Below, piece after piece: positions 1 through 10,669 of a DNA stretch of 32,375 nucleotides. Numbering within the stretch: the first letter of the stretch is position 1; each line of letters begins with the position of its first letter. The notes below the pieces were generated by a model. The model had not been told where the DNA came from. It saw only the letters and a program-made list of their open reading frames with translations, and made no database searches. Where the stretch lies: contig NZ_BCTM01000042.1 of NCBI RefSeq assembly GCF_001571285.1, positions 1 to 32,375 on the forward strand, read 5' to 3'. Source of the DNA: Kluyvera cryocrescens NBRC 102467 (GTDB taxonomy: Bacteria > Pseudomonadota > Gammaproteobacteria > Enterobacterales > Enterobacteriaceae). The translations under genes and the position numbers were made by a program.

Positions 1-21
1 TGGTGAGATCGTTAAACGTGA

Positions 22-1851
22 TTATTCGACGGTCACGGATTTTGCCAGGTTACGCGGCTGGTCAACGTCGGTGCCTTTGATAAGCGCCACGTGATAAGAC
101 AGCAGCTGTAGCGGGACGGTATAGAAGATTGGCGCAATAACCTCTTCGACATGCGGCATCTCAATGATGTGCATGTTGTCGCTGTTGGTAAAGGCAGCAT
201 CTCTATCGGCAAACACATACAGCTCACCGCCGCGGGCGCGAACTTCCTCAATGTTGGATTTCAATTTTTCCAGCAGTTCGTTATTCGGCGCTACCACAAT
301 CACCGGCATATCCGCGTCAATCAGCGCCAACGGGCCGTGCTTCAGCTCGCCCGCCGCGTAGGCTTCTGCGTGAATGTAGGAGATCTCTTTCAGCTTCAGC
401 GCGCCTTCCAGCGCGATAGGGTACTGATCGCCACGGCCAAGGAACAGCGCATGATGCTTGTCGGAGAAATCCTCCGCCAGCGCTTCAATACGCTTATCTT
501 CCGACAGAACCTGCTCAATGCGGCTCGGCAGTGCCTGCAGCGCGTGAACGATATCTTGCTCAACGCTGGCATCCGCGCCTTTCAGGCGCGCCATTTTCGC
601 CACCAGCAGCAGCAATACCGTCAACTGAGTGGTAAAGGCTTTGGTGGAAGCCACGCCAATTTCCGCGCCCGCTTTGGTCATGATCGCCAGATCTGATTCG
701 CGCACCAGTGACGAGCCGGCCACGTTGCACACTGCCAGCGATCCCAGATACCCCAGCTCTTTCGTCAGACGTAATCCAGCCAGCGTATCGGCGGTTTCAC
801 CGGATTGCGACAGGGTAATCACCAGGCTGTTTGGCCGCACGGCGGATTTGCGATAACGGAATTCCGAAGCAATCTCGACATCACACGGCATACCGGCCAG
901 TGATTCAAACCAGTAGCGAGCGACCATGCCAGAGTTATAGGAAGTCCCACAGGCGATGATCTGAATATGTTCAACTTGAGAGAGCAGCGCATCGGCCTGT
1001 GGCCCCAGCTCACTTAAATCCACCGCACCGTGGTTAATACGCCCAATGAGGGTGTTTTTAATCGCGTTCGGCTGCTCATAGATCTCTTTTTGCATGTAGT
1101 GGCGATAGATGCCTTTATCGCCCGCGTCATACTGCAGATTGGACTCAATCTCCTGACGCTTCACTTCGGCACCGGTTTTATCAAAAATCTCAACCGTGCG
1201 GCGAGTCACTTCAGCAATATCCCCTTCTTCAAGGAAGATAAAGCGACGGGTTACCGGCAGCAGCGCGAGCTGGTCTGAAGCGATAAAGTTCTCACCCATG
1301 CCAAGGCCAATAACCAGCGGGCTACCGGAACGGGCAGCCAGCAGCGTGCCTGGATCGCGAGAGTCCATGATGACTGTACCGTATGCACCGCGTAGTTGAG
1401 GAATCGCGCGCAGAACGGCTTCGCGTAGCGTACCGCCCTGCTCCAGCTCCCAGTGCACTAAGTGAGCAATCACTTCGGTATCGGTCGCGGAGACAAAGAC
1501 ATAACCGCGCGCCTGCAGCATTTCGCGCAGCGGTTCGTGGTTTTCGATGATGCCGTTATGCACCACCACAATGTGATCAGAAACATGCGGATGCGCGTTA
1601 CTTTCTGACGGTTCACCGTGGGTCGCCCAGCGGGTGTGGGCAATACCGGTTCCCCCAGACAGCGGGTGCTCCTCGACCGCCTGTGCCAGCATCTGGACTT
1701 TCCCCAGACGACGCACGCGGGTCATATGTCCTTCTGCATCAACCACCGCCAGACCCGCAGAGTCATAGCCACGGTATTCCAGACGACGAAGACCTTCGAG
1801 AAGGATTTCAGCTACATCACGTTGCGCGACTGCGCCAACAATTCCACACAT
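22..1851 (-). CDS. glmS: Glutamine--fructose-6-phosphate aminotransferase (isomerizing)
   Basis: GlmS converts fructose-6-phosphate and glutamine to glucosamine-6-phosphate and glutamate, the first committed step to UDP-GlcNAc in the cytosol. The 609-residue length equals that of E. coli GlmS. The protein begins MCGIVG, which places the catalytic cysteine of the class II glutaminase at residue 2 after Met removal. The N-terminal half is the glutamine amidotransferase domain (about 1-240). Two SIS sugar-isomerase domains follow, with visible signatures [20 protein letters not shown] and [11 protein letters not shown]. The C-terminus ends in the family-typical [13 protein letters not shown]. 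It lies downstream of glmU on the same strand (176 bp gap), as in the glmUS operon. The start has only a weak GGAA ribosome binding site, consistent with a gene known in E. coli to need sRNA activation (GlmZ). The identification is essentially certain. Confidence 0.98.
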   Translation of the reverse strand: MCGIVGAVAQRDVAEILLEGLRRLEYRGYDSAGLAVVDAEGHMTRVRRLGKVQMLAQAVEEHPLSGGTGIAHTRWATHGEPSESNAHPHVSDHIVVVHNGIIENHEPLREMLQARGYVFVSATDTEVIAHLVHWELEQGGTLREAVLRAIPQLRGAYGTVIMDSRDPGTLLAARSGSPLVIGLGMGENFIASDQLALLPVTRRFIFLEEGDIAEVTRRTVEIFDKTGAEVKRQEIESNLQYDAGDKGIYRHYMQKEIYEQPNAIKNTLIGRINHGAVDLSELGPQADALLSQVEHIQIIACGTSYNSGMVARYWFESLAGMPCDVEIASEFRYRKSAVRPNSLVITLSQSGETADTLAGLRLTKELGYLGSLAVCNVAGSSLVRESDLAIMTKAGAEIGVASTKAFTTQLTVLLLLVAKMARLKGADASVEQDIVHALQALPSRIEQVLSEDKRIEALAEDFSDKHHALFLGRGDQYPIALEGALKLKEISYIHAEAYAAGELKHGPLALIDADMPVIVVAPNNELLEKLKSNIEEVRARGGELYVFADRDAAFTNSDNMHIIEMPHVEEVIAPIFYTVPLQLLSYHVALIKGTDVDQPRNLAKSVTVE

Positions 1852-2027
1852 AGTTTTTAAGTTCCGATTTTTACGCGTTGTCGGTCAACCTGTTGCCCGT
1901 ATACCGGGCGCCCCGAGCCTTGTAGAGAGTGGGGTTATTTTTATAGGTACTGCTTTGCGGACGGGAGATTATGTTATCTCCTCATCCATTGATTGCCGGA
2001 GAAGCAAAGCGCTACCCGGCAAAAGTG
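1852..2027 (-). promoter_or_regulatory. glmU-glmS intergenic leader with inverted repeats
   Basis: This spacer would form the glmS 5' leader after cleavage near the glmU stop. Two small inverted repeats are visible: GGAGAT/ATCTCC with a 6-nt loop at 1964-1981, and GCCCG/CGGGC with a 5-nt loop at 1895-1909. In E. coli the glmUS transcript is processed near the glmU stop codon, and GlmZ pairs with the glmS leader to free the ribosome binding site. A similar role here is inferred from position. I did not locate a GlmZ pairing stretch with confidence. Confidence 0.45.
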
Positions 2028-3398
2028 TTACTTTTTCTTCACCGGACGCTGCCAGCCCTGTTTATGGACCTGCGGCACGCGGCTTAATACCAGCTCATTA
2101 TCCGCGACGTTACGCGTGACCGTCGTCCCCGCGGCAATGGTGACGCCTTTGCCGATGGTGACCGGCGCCACCAGCTGCGAGTCAGAACCCACAAACACGT
2201 CGTCGCCAATAATGGTTTTAAACTTGTTGGCGCCGTCGTAGTTACAGGTAATGGTACCCGCACCGATATTGACGTTATCGCCGATCTCCGCGTCGCCCAG
2301 ATAGGTCAAATGACCGGCTTTCGAGCCTTTACCCAGACGCGCTTTTTTCATCTCAACGAAGTTACCAACGTGCGCACCTTCCAGCAGTTCCGCGCCTGGG
2401 CGCAGACGGGCAAACGGCCCGATAGTGCAGGCGGCCTGCAGCGTCGCATCTTCCACCACGCTGTATGGGCTGATTTCACAATCGTCGCCAATGGTGCTGT
2501 TTTTAATCACGCAGCCCGCGCCAATTTTGACGCGATGGCCCAGAATGACGTTGCCTTCAAGGATAACGTTAGTATCAATCTCAACATCACGCCCGTGGGA
2601 AAGCGTGCCGCGGAGATCAAAACGCGCCGGATCGCGCAGCATAACCCCTGCCAGCAGCAGCTTTTCAGCCTGTTCTGACTGGTAAACGCGCTCCAGGCGC
2701 GCCAGCTGCAGACGGTTATTGACCCCTTCCACTTCGCTCAAGCGCTCAGGATGTACAGCGGCAATTTCATGCCCTTCCTGGTACGCCATGGCAATGATAT
2801 CGGTGATATAGAATTCGCCCTGCGCATTGTTGTTATCAAGCTTCGCCAGCCAACGCTTCATGTCGGCGCCGTTGGCAATCAGGATGCCGGTGTTAATTTC
2901 CGGGATCAGACGCTGTTCTTCGCTCGCATCTTTGTGCTCAACAATGCCGGTGACTTTGCCATTTTCGCGGGTGATACGACCATAGCCGCTCGGATCGTCC
3001 AGCACTACCGTCAGTAGACCAATACCGCCCTGTGGCTTCGCATCACGCAGACGTTTTAACGTCTCAACGGAGATCAGCGGGACATCGCCGTACAGCATCA
3101 GAATATCTTCGTCATCAGCAAAGAACGGCGCTGCTTGCTGCATCGCATGGCCAGTGCCAAGCTGTTCGGCTTGCAGAACCCAGTTCAGGTTGTCTTCGGT
3201 TAAGGTCTGCTTAAGTAAATCACCGCCGTGACCGTACACCAGATGTACCTGGGTTGCGCCAACATGTTTAGCGGCATCAATGACATGCTGCACCATCGGT
3301 TTACCCGCGAGGGTATGCAGCACTTTAGGGAGATCGGAATACATACGCGTGCCTTTGCCAGCGGCAAGGATCACAACGCTCATGGTACGGTTAGACAT
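2028..3398 (-). CDS. glmU: Bifunctional UDP-GlcNAc pyrophosphorylase / glucosamine-1-phosphate N-acetyltransferase
   Basis: GlmU acetylates glucosamine-1-phosphate and then uridylylates it, making UDP-GlcNAc for peptidoglycan and LPS. Its 456 residues match the E. coli length. The N-terminal uridyltransferase domain (about 1-230) carries the nucleotide-binding signature [18 protein letters not shown] near residue 11. After a helical linker, the C-terminal half shows hexapeptide repeats of a left-handed beta-helix (for example [18 protein letters not shown] and [15 protein letters not shown]), which is the acetyltransferase domain. The start at 3398 is preceded on its own strand by AGGATACCT, a reasonable ribosome binding site. 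It is the first gene of the glmUS pair. The upstream neighbour pelX diverges from it across a 344 bp spacer. Confidence 0.98.
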   Translation of the reverse strand: MSNRTMSVVILAAGKGTRMYSDLPKVLHTLAGKPMVQHVIDAAKHVGATQVHLVYGHGGDLLKQTLTEDNLNWVLQAEQLGTGHAMQQAAPFFADDEDILMLYGDVPLISVETLKRLRDAKPQGGIGLLTVVLDDPSGYGRITRENGKVTGIVEHKDASEEQRLIPEINTGILIANGADMKRWLAKLDNNNAQGEFYITDIIAMAYQEGHEIAAVHPERLSEVEGVNNRLQLARLERVYQSEQAEKLLLAGVMLRDPARFDLRGTLSHGRDVEIDTNVILEGNVILGHRVKIGAGCVIKNSTIGDDCEISPYSVVEDATLQAACTIGPFARLRPGAELLEGAHVGNFVEMKKARLGKGSKAGHLTYLGDAEIGDNVNIGAGTITCNYDGANKFKTIIGDDVFVGSDSQLVAPVTIGKGVTIAAGTTVTRNVADNELVLSRVPQVHKQGWQRPVKKK

Positions 3399-3640
3399 AG
3401 GTATCCTGTCTGTAGATTAAGTATGAAGTAAACCGGGTTAAGGTTGAAAATTCTACATATTTTTCAGCATGAAATGGCCTGCTGCTAAAACGTCCAACAT
3501 TCTCGGTGGCCCTGTTTTTCTCCCCTTATTTTCGTCCATATCAAATCCATTTGTCTTGTAAGAAATAAGACCAGACGCCAGTTTTCGCGCTATCTCGCTG
3601 CTTATGCTGTTTTTTTGCTACCTGAATAAAGGCCACTTCA

Positions 3641-3661
3641 AATTAAAACGGCGTTTTATTT
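3641..3661. promoter_or_regulatory. Candidate KdgR-like operator, distal box
   Basis: The core is a perfect 15-bp odd palindrome, TAAAACGGCGTTTTA, centred at 3651. It fits the AAAC-N3-GTTT core that I recall for KdgR operators in pectin-degrading enterobacteria, with A/T-rich flanks. KdgR represses pectinolysis genes until 2-keto-3-deoxygluconate accumulates. The match is by recall of the consensus and was not scored. Confidence 0.5.
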
Positions 3662-3682
3662 ACTCATTATTGTGACGAACAA

Positions 3683-3703
3683 AAAAGAAACACCGTTTTG
3701 ATT
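3683..3703. promoter_or_regulatory. Candidate KdgR-like operator, proximal box
   Basis: The core AAAGAAACACCGTTTTGATT is centred at 3693 and has AAAC-N3-GTTT with A/T flanks. Its centre is exactly 42 bp, four helical turns, from the distal box and about 50 bp before the pelX start. A repressor bound here would be well placed to block transcription initiation. Confidence 0.5.
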
Positions 3704-3742
3704 TGGTGATAATTACGCCAATCAACCATTCAGGAAGATAAT

Positions 3743-5920
3743 ATGAACAACAAGATACCTCTGGCCCTCACTCTGTGTAGCGCAGCACTCTCCCTCCAGG
3801 CGCAGGCTAATACGCCTGAGCAATGGAAAGCCATCGCCTTCGGGCAGTCCACCGACGTCAACTTCTCCTCCAACGTGCTGGCGGAGAAAGTGGGCGTCAA
3901 TAACGTGACGATTGATGGTAAAACCCTGACATCACAGCAGGTTGCCGATCTCAGTAAACCCATCACCGTTGAAAGTCGCGGTGGGAAAATTGCCAATTCG
4001 CACGACGGCCTGACTTTCTTCTACACCACGCTGCCAACCGACAAGAATTTTGTGCTGGCCGCAACGGTCACCGTTGATCAGTTTGGCCCGGAAAATGGCG
4101 CCAAACCGGCCGCCCAGGAAGGGGCTGGACTGCTGGTGCGCGATATTATCGGCATCCCGCGTCAGGAACCGCTGAAAGAAGGCTATGAAGAGTTTCCCGC
4201 GGCGTCAAATATGGTGATGAACGCCATAATGACTCAGGATAAAAAAGATAATTATCGCGTGAAGTTACAGGCGATTTCACGTAATGGAATCATTCAGCCG
4301 TGGGGCAATACCGGTTCTGAGATCAAGAAAGTCAGCTACAAGGAAAACGTTGATCTCCACCAGTCGCCGACTTTCCGTCTGAAGCTTGAACGTACCAATG
4401 AGGGCTTTGTGACTGCCTGGGCTCCCGCGGGCAGCGAGGAGTGGGTTACTCAGCAGGTACCGCACGCTGACCTCATCTCCGTACAGGATAAAAAACAGTA
4501 TTACGTCGGCTTCTTTGCCTCACGAAATGCCAAAATCACCGTTAGTAATGCCTCCCTGACGACATCCGAAGCGAAGACTGTCCCTTCAAGCCCATTTGTC
4601 GCTAAGTCCTGGCCAGTGGTCATGCAGGTAGCATCAGGTAGCAAAAGCCTGAGCCAAAACTATACGCTGCAGGCACGCGCTAACTATGACGGTCAGTTCA
4701 CCGTGCGTCAGAATGAAGTGGTGATCGGGGAAAATAAACCGGTAAAAGCCGGGGAAATGTTCACCCAGCCGGCAACGCTCAAAGAAAACAATAGTTTCCA
4801 GATAATCTTTACCCCCACCAGCGGTAAAGAACGCGCGCCGGTGGAGCAGAATCTGGCGGTAAGTCAGGTGAAAAACGTCACCGGCAGTACTCTGTATGCG
4901 GCGGCCAACGGGAAAACCGATGCGAAAGGTACAGCGGAGTCACCGCTGGATCTGAGCACTGCTATCGAGCTGCTGCCACCGGGCGGCAAAATTATGCTCG
5001 CCGCCGGTGACTATCCAAAAACCGATATCCCGCTTTCTGCAAGCGGCCTGCAGAACAACCGTAAAACACTGGAAGCTCAGGGTAAGGCCGTTATCCACGG
5101 GATGCTGCTGGATGGCAACTACTGGACACTCCGTGGTATTGAGATAACCGATAAGAGCCTGCGTATTCAGGGCAGCCACAATCTGGTTGAGAACGTCGTA
5201 GCCTATCGTAACGACGACACCGGTATTCAGATCTCATCTGTGGATAAGATCGGCCGCCCGCTGTGGGCAAGCCATAACCGCGTGGTGAATTCCGAATCCT
5301 ATAGCAATGAAGATCCGGGAAAGATCAACGCCGATGGGTTTGCCGTGAAGATGCGCGTAGGGGAAGGTAACCGTCTTGAAGGCTGCTACTCCCACGATAA
5401 TATCGACGATGGCTTTGACCTGTTCAATAAGATTGAAGACGGGGCCAATGGCGTGGTGGTGATTGAAAACTCTATCGCACGCAATAACACCAGCAACGGC
5501 TTCAAACTCGGCGGCGAAGGGCAGCCTGTGGCTCATGAGATCCGCAACAGCATCGCGGTGGGTAACCACCTCGATGGCTTTACCGACAACTTCAACCCGG
5601 GCAAGCTGGTGGTGGTGAATAACGTCGCCGTGGATAATCAGCGCTTTAACTTTATTTTCCGCCCAAGCCCTTATGGTGATGCCGCCACGCAAGGCGTATT
5701 CAGCGATAACATTTCGCTGCGCAGTCAGCCGGGGAAATACGATGATGCGGTAGTGGGTAACATCGACGCTACCAACTACTTTATTGAAGATGGAAAAAGC
5801 GTGAACAAGGAAGGAAAAGAGCTGCGTGCGGAGGATTTCCAGTCACTGACGCTACCGCAGCCGCTGGAGCGCAACGCGGATGGAAGTTTTAAAACCGGAA
5901 ACTTCCTGACCAAAAACTGA
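3743..5920 (+). CDS. pelX: Exopolygalacturonate lyase-like protein, PL9 family (PelX-like), periplasmic
   Basis: This is probably a pectate/oligogalacturonate lyase that cleaves polygalacturonate by beta-elimination in the periplasm. Residues 1-22 look like a Sec signal peptide (MNNKIPLALTLCSAALSLQAQA, two segments: a basic start and a hydrophobic core) with cleavage near AQA/NT. The N-terminal half is beta-rich and unfamiliar. The C-terminal half (about 385-700) has the repetitive Asn-rich right-handed beta-helix of PL9 lyases. By recall of Dickeya Pel9A (D209, D233, D234, D237, K273), the equivalents are D531 in NADGF, D555/D556/D559 in DDGFD and catalytic K588 in NGFKLGG. The Asp spacings match exactly. 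The length (725) is near that of Dickeya PelX (about 730) and well above the single-domain secreted PelL. No companion pectin gene is adjacent. The start has AGGAAG 7 nt upstream. PL9 membership is confident; the exact substrate and exo mode are inferred. Confidence 0.8.
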   Translation: MNNKIPLALTLCSAALSLQAQANTPEQWKAIAFGQSTDVNFSSNVLAEKVGVNNVTIDGKTLTSQQVADLSKPITVESRGGKIANSHDGLTFFYTTLPTDKNFVLAATVTVDQFGPENGAKPAAQEGAGLLVRDIIGIPRQEPLKEGYEEFPAASNMVMNAIMTQDKKDNYRVKLQAISRNGIIQPWGNTGSEIKKVSYKENVDLHQSPTFRLKLERTNEGFVTAWAPAGSEEWVTQQVPHADLISVQDKKQYYVGFFASRNAKITVSNASLTTSEAKTVPSSPFVAKSWPVVMQVASGSKSLSQNYTLQARANYDGQFTVRQNEVVIGENKPVKAGEMFTQPATLKENNSFQIIFTPTSGKERAPVEQNLAVSQVKNVTGSTLYAAANGKTDAKGTAESPLDLSTAIELLPPGGKIMLAAGDYPKTDIPLSASGLQNNRKTLEAQGKAVIHGMLLDGNYWTLRGIEITDKSLRIQGSHNLVENVVAYRNDDTGIQISSVDKIGRPLWASHNRVVNSESYSNEDPGKINADGFAVKMRVGEGNRLEGCYSHDNIDDGFDLFNKIEDGANGVVVIENSIARNNTSNGFKLGGEGQPVAHEIRNSIAVGNHLDGFTDNFNPGKLVVVNNVAVDNQRFNFIFRPSPYGDAATQGVFSDNISLRSQPGKYDDAVVGNIDATNYFIEDGKSVNKEGKELRAEDFQSLTLPQPLERNADGSFKTGNFLTKN

Positions 5921-5947
5921 TAGCGCGTTATAAGCCCCAAAATACAC

Positions 5948-5977
5948 AGGTCGCCGTGAGGCGACCTTCTTCATTTT
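5948..5977. terminator. Rho-independent terminator after pelX, probably bidirectional
   Basis: A perfect 8-bp stem AGGTCGCC/GGCGACCT (5948-5955 and 5960-5967) closes a GTGA tetraloop and is followed by TCTTCATTTT. Read on the minus strand the same hairpin is followed by TGTGTATTTT, so it could also end the small-ORF transcript arriving from 6148. Confidence 0.8.
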
Positions 5978-6043
5978 AGCGTTCCGTTTACACCGCATGT
6001 GTTGTGGTTTTCGTTAGCGGTACAGCGCATCACAGAACTGAGT

Positions 6044-6066
6044 CTGACCGGCAAGTGGGCGGTCAG
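6044..6066. other. Hairpin CTGACCG/CGGTCAG downstream of the small ORF
   Basis: A perfect 7-bp stem with a 9-nt loop starts 10 nt after the small-ORF stop when read on the minus strand. No T-tract follows, so it is not a typical terminator. It may be a structural element of the same transcript. Confidence 0.4.
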
Positions 6067-6076
6067 CGCGGTAACC

Positions 6077-6148
6077 TTACAGGTTGAAGGTACCGAAAGA
6101 AATGTTCATAGAGCTGAAAAGAGCGATGATTTTGTTGATCAGTTTCAT
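6077..6148 (-). CDS. Candidate 23-residue hydrophobic/amphipathic small protein
   Basis: On the minus strand an ATG at 6148 opens 23 codons to a TAA at 6077. The peptide starts MKLINKIIALFSSMNI and ends SFGTFNL. It is hydrophobic, with two early lysines and no acidic residue, so membrane association is plausible. The ribosome binding site AGGA lies 8 nt before the ATG. Upstream are a possible promoter (TTGATC-17-TAGACT) and two full CRP-type palindromes. Downstream are a 7-bp hairpin (6044-6066) and the pelX terminator. It is separated from atpC by the atp terminator, so it would be its own unit. I do not recognise the peptide. Alternatives are a dual-function sRNA, a type I toxin-like peptide, or chance. 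It is below usual ORF-calling limits, and conservation would decide. Confidence 0.45.
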   Translation of the reverse strand: MKLINKIIALFSSMNISFGTFNL

Positions 6149-6180
6149 GATTTTTATCCTGCGATAGTAGTGGTAATTTC

Positions 6181-6196
6181 TGTGACTCAACTCACA
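6181..6196. promoter_or_regulatory. CRP site (proximal, both half-sites perfect)
   Basis: TGTGACTCAACTCACA matches TGTGA-N6-TCACA at all ten specified bases. Its centre (6188.5) lies just downstream of the predicted small-ORF start site, so CRP bound here would be expected to hinder transcription. Confidence 0.65.
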
Positions 6197-6202
6197 AAAC
6201 AA

Positions 6203-6231
6203 AGTCTACTCTTCTCATTTTTATCGATCAA
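6203..6231 (-). promoter_or_regulatory. Candidate sigma-70 promoter for the small ORF
   Basis: On the minus strand TTGATC (6231-6226) is separated by 17 bp from TAGACT (6208-6203), with four of six consensus bases in each hexamer. The predicted start near 6196 would give a leader of about 48 nt to the ATG at 6148. Confidence 0.4.
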
Positions 6232-6237
6232 CAGTTT

Positions 6238-6253
6238 TGTGACGCTAATCACA
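6238..6253. promoter_or_regulatory. CRP site (distal, both half-sites perfect, symmetric flanks)
   Basis: TGTGACGCTAATCACA matches TGTGA-N6-TCACA fully and is flanked by TTT and AAA, extending the symmetry. It lies immediately upstream of the candidate -35 box, about 49 bp from the predicted start. That is not one of the standard activation positions (-41.5, -61.5). The two site centres are 57 bp apart. Confidence 0.7.
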
Positions 6254-6301
6254 AAATATTTAAAATACCTTTTCAATTTCAAATTTATTAAAACAAAACA
6301 T

Positions 6302-6336
6302 AAAAAAAGCCAGCCTGGAAACCAGACTGGCTTTTT
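6302..6336 (-). terminator. ATP synthase operon terminator
   Basis: On the minus strand AGCCAG-t-CTGG and CCAG-g-CTGGCT form a long stem with one G-U pair and a TTT loop, followed by a run of seven T. It lies about 20 nt after the atpC stop. A T-run on the other side suggests bidirectional function. Confidence 0.88.
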
Positions 6337-6352
6337 GACTTTCAAGCCGGTG

Positions 6353-6772
6353 TTACATCGCTTTCTTGGTCAACTCGATAACGCGCAGTTTAGCGATCGC
6401 TTTGGCCAGTTCCGCAGACGCCTGAGCGTAATCCACGTCGCCGTGAGAGCTTTTAATATGCTCTTCAGCTTTGCGTTTCGCTTCCAGGGCTCGCGCTTCG
6501 TCGAGATCCTGGCCGCGAATTGCTGTATCAGCCAGAACGGTCGTGCTACCAGGCTGCACTTCAAGAATGCCGCCGGACAGATAGATAAACTCTTCATGAC
6601 CGAACTGTTTAACGATGCGGATCATACCAGGCTTAATGGCGGTGAGCAGCGGTGCGTGACCCGGGAAAATACCCAGTTCACCTTCGCTACCCGTTACCTG
6701 GATTTTCTCGACCAGACCAGAGAACATTTGTTGCTCTGCGCTGACGACGTCCAGGTGGTAAGTCATTGCCAT
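6353..6772 (-). CDS. atpC: F1Fo ATP synthase epsilon subunit
   Basis: Epsilon is part of the central stalk of F1 and inhibits ATP hydrolysis through its C-terminal helices. The 139-residue protein begins [19 protein letters not shown] and has the N-terminal beta-sandwich with [20 protein letters not shown] charged helical C-terminal domain from about residue 90 follows ([16 protein letters not shown]). The length equals that of E. coli. It is the last gene of the atp operon, 20 bp after atpD and just before the operon terminator. Confidence 0.98.
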   Translation of the reverse strand: MAMTYHLDVVSAEQQMFSGLVEKIQVTGSEGELGIFPGHAPLLTAIKPGMIRIVKQFGHEEFIYLSGGILEVQPGSTTVLADTAIRGQDLDEARALEAKRKAEEHIKSSHGDVDYAQASAELAKAIAKLRVIELTKKAM

Positions 6773-6792
6773 ATCACCCTCCGATTAAGGCG

Positions 6793-9065
<2,273 letters not shown>

Positions 9066-9115
9066 GAGCTTCTCCTCAATGCCTTACGGCCTGCCCTAAG
9101 ACAGGCCGCTAGACT

Positions 9116-10657
9116 TTACCAGGACTGGGTTGCTTTGAAGGAATCGAGGATGCCTTTCAGCTTGCCTTCGATTTCGTCGTTATAGCCACCGGACTGGTTG
9201 ATCTCTTGCATCAACGGAGCGTGATCACGGTCGACGTAAGCCAGCAGAGCGGCTTCGAAGCTACCGATTTTCGCCAGTTCAACATCCGCCAGATAACCAC
9301 GTTCTGCTGCGTACAGAACCAGAGACTGCTGCGCGACAGACATCGGCGCATACTGTTTCTGTTTCAGCAGTTCAGTTACTTTCTGACCGTGGTCCAGCTG
9401 CTTACGGGTTGCATCATCAAGGTCAGATGCAAACTGGGAGAACGCTGCCAGTTCACGATACTGTGCCAGAGCGGTACGGATACCACCGGACAGTTTTTTC
9501 ATGATCTTGGTCTGCGCTGCACCACCAACACGGGATACGGAGATACCCGGGTTAACCGCAGGACGAATACCGGCGTTAAACAGGTTGGTTTCCAGGAAGA
9601 TCTGACCATCGGTAATGGAAATTACGTTGGTCGGAACGAACGCAGAAACGTCACCCGCTTGGGTTTCGATAATCGGCAGAGCGGTCAGAGAACCGGTTTT
9701 CCCTTTCACTTCACCTTTGGTGAAGGCTTCAACGTATTCGGCGTTAACACGCGCAGCACGTTCCAGCAGACGGGAGTGCAGATAGAATACGTCGCCCGGG
9801 AATGCTTCACGTCCTGGTGGACGACGCAGCAGCAGGGAAATCTGACGGTAAGCAACAGCCTGTTTAGACAGGTCATCATAAATGATCAGCGCATCTTCGC
9901 CGCGGTCGCGGAAGTATTCGCCCATTGCGCAACCAGCATATGGCGCCAGGTATTGCAGTGCAGCGGATTCAGACGCAGTAGCCACAACAACGATGGTGTT
10001 AGCCAGCGCGCCGTGTTCTTCCAGTTTACGTACCACGTTAGAAATGGTGGACGCTTTCTGGCCGATAGCCACGTATACGCACTTGATGCCGGAATCACGT
10101 TGGTTGATGATCGCATCGATTGCCAGCGCGGTTTTACCGGTCTGACGGTCACCGATGATCAGTTCACGCTGACCACGACCGATTGGGATCATGGCATCAA
10201 CGGACTTATAACCAGTCTGCACTGGCTGATCAACGGACTGACGTTCGATTACGCCAGGTGCGATAGCTTCAACGGCAGAGAAGCCGTCGTTGTCCAGCGC
10301 GCCTTTACCATCGATTGGTGCACCCAGGGTGTTAACCACACGGCCCAGCAGGCCACGGCCAACTGGAACTTCCAGGATACGACCCGTACACTTAACAGTC
10401 ATGCCTTCGGCAAGGTCAGCGTACGGACCCATCACAACTGCACCAACGGAGTCGCGCTCCAGGTTCAGTGCGATAGCGTAACGGTTACCCGGCAGGGAAA
10501 TCATTTCACCCTGCATACAATCGGCCAGGCCGTGGATGCGGATAACACCGTCACTTACAGAAACAATAGTACCTTCGTTGTGAGCTTCACTCACAACACT
10601 GAACTGAGCAATGCGCTGCTTGATCAGTTCGCTGATTTCGGTGGAATTCAGTTGCAT
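9116..10657 (-). CDS. atpA: F1Fo ATP synthase alpha subunit
   Basis: Alpha forms the non-catalytic nucleotide sites of the alpha3beta3 hexamer. The 513 residues match E. coli. The P-loop GDRQTGKTA places Lys175 at the expected position, and [20 protein letters not shown] with [12 protein letters not shown] follows. The signature [14 protein letters not shown] carries the arginine that reaches into the neighbouring catalytic site. The N-terminal [16 protein letters not shown] binds the peripheral-stalk delta subunit. It is preceded by atpH with a 12 bp gap. No frameshift or missing motif is seen. Confidence 0.99.
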   Translation of the reverse strand: MQLNSTEISELIKQRIAQFSVVSEAHNEGTIVSVSDGVIRIHGLADCMQGEMISLPGNRYAIALNLERDSVGAVVMGPYADLAEGMTVKCTGRILEVPVGRGLLGRVVNTLGAPIDGKGALDNDGFSAVEAIAPGVIERQSVDQPVQTGYKSVDAMIPIGRGQRELIIGDRQTGKTALAIDAIINQRDSGIKCVYVAIGQKASTISNVVRKLEEHGALANTIVVVATASESAALQYLAPYAGCAMGEYFRDRGEDALIIYDDLSKQAVAYRQISLLLRRPPGREAFPGDVFYLHSRLLERAARVNAEYVEAFTKGEVKGKTGSLTALPIIETQAGDVSAFVPTNVISITDGQIFLETNLFNAGIRPAVNPGISVSRVGGAAQTKIMKKLSGGIRTALAQYRELAAFSQFASDLDDATRKQLDHGQKVTELLKQKQYAPMSVAQQSLVLYAAERGYLADVELAKIGSFEAALLAYVDRDHAPLMQEINQSGGYNDEIEGKLKGILDSFKATQSW

Positions 10658-10669
10658 GCTCCAGTCCCC

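Larger units (their letters stand above)
3399..3742. promoter_or_regulatory. Divergent glmU / pelX-like promoter region
   Basis: This 344 bp AT-rich spacer separates two genes that read outward. Its right part holds the two KdgR-like boxes listed separately, followed by the pelX ribosome binding site AGGAAG just before the ATG at 3743. A TGTGA half-site at 3671-3675 lies between the boxes, but its partner half is poor. I could not assign a clear -35/-10 pair for either gene, and I see no small ORF with a good ribosome binding site here. Confidence 0.5.

Noticed and set aside
3671-3686. CRP site upstream of pelX
   Set aside because: Only the left half TGTGA matches; the right half is AAAAA.
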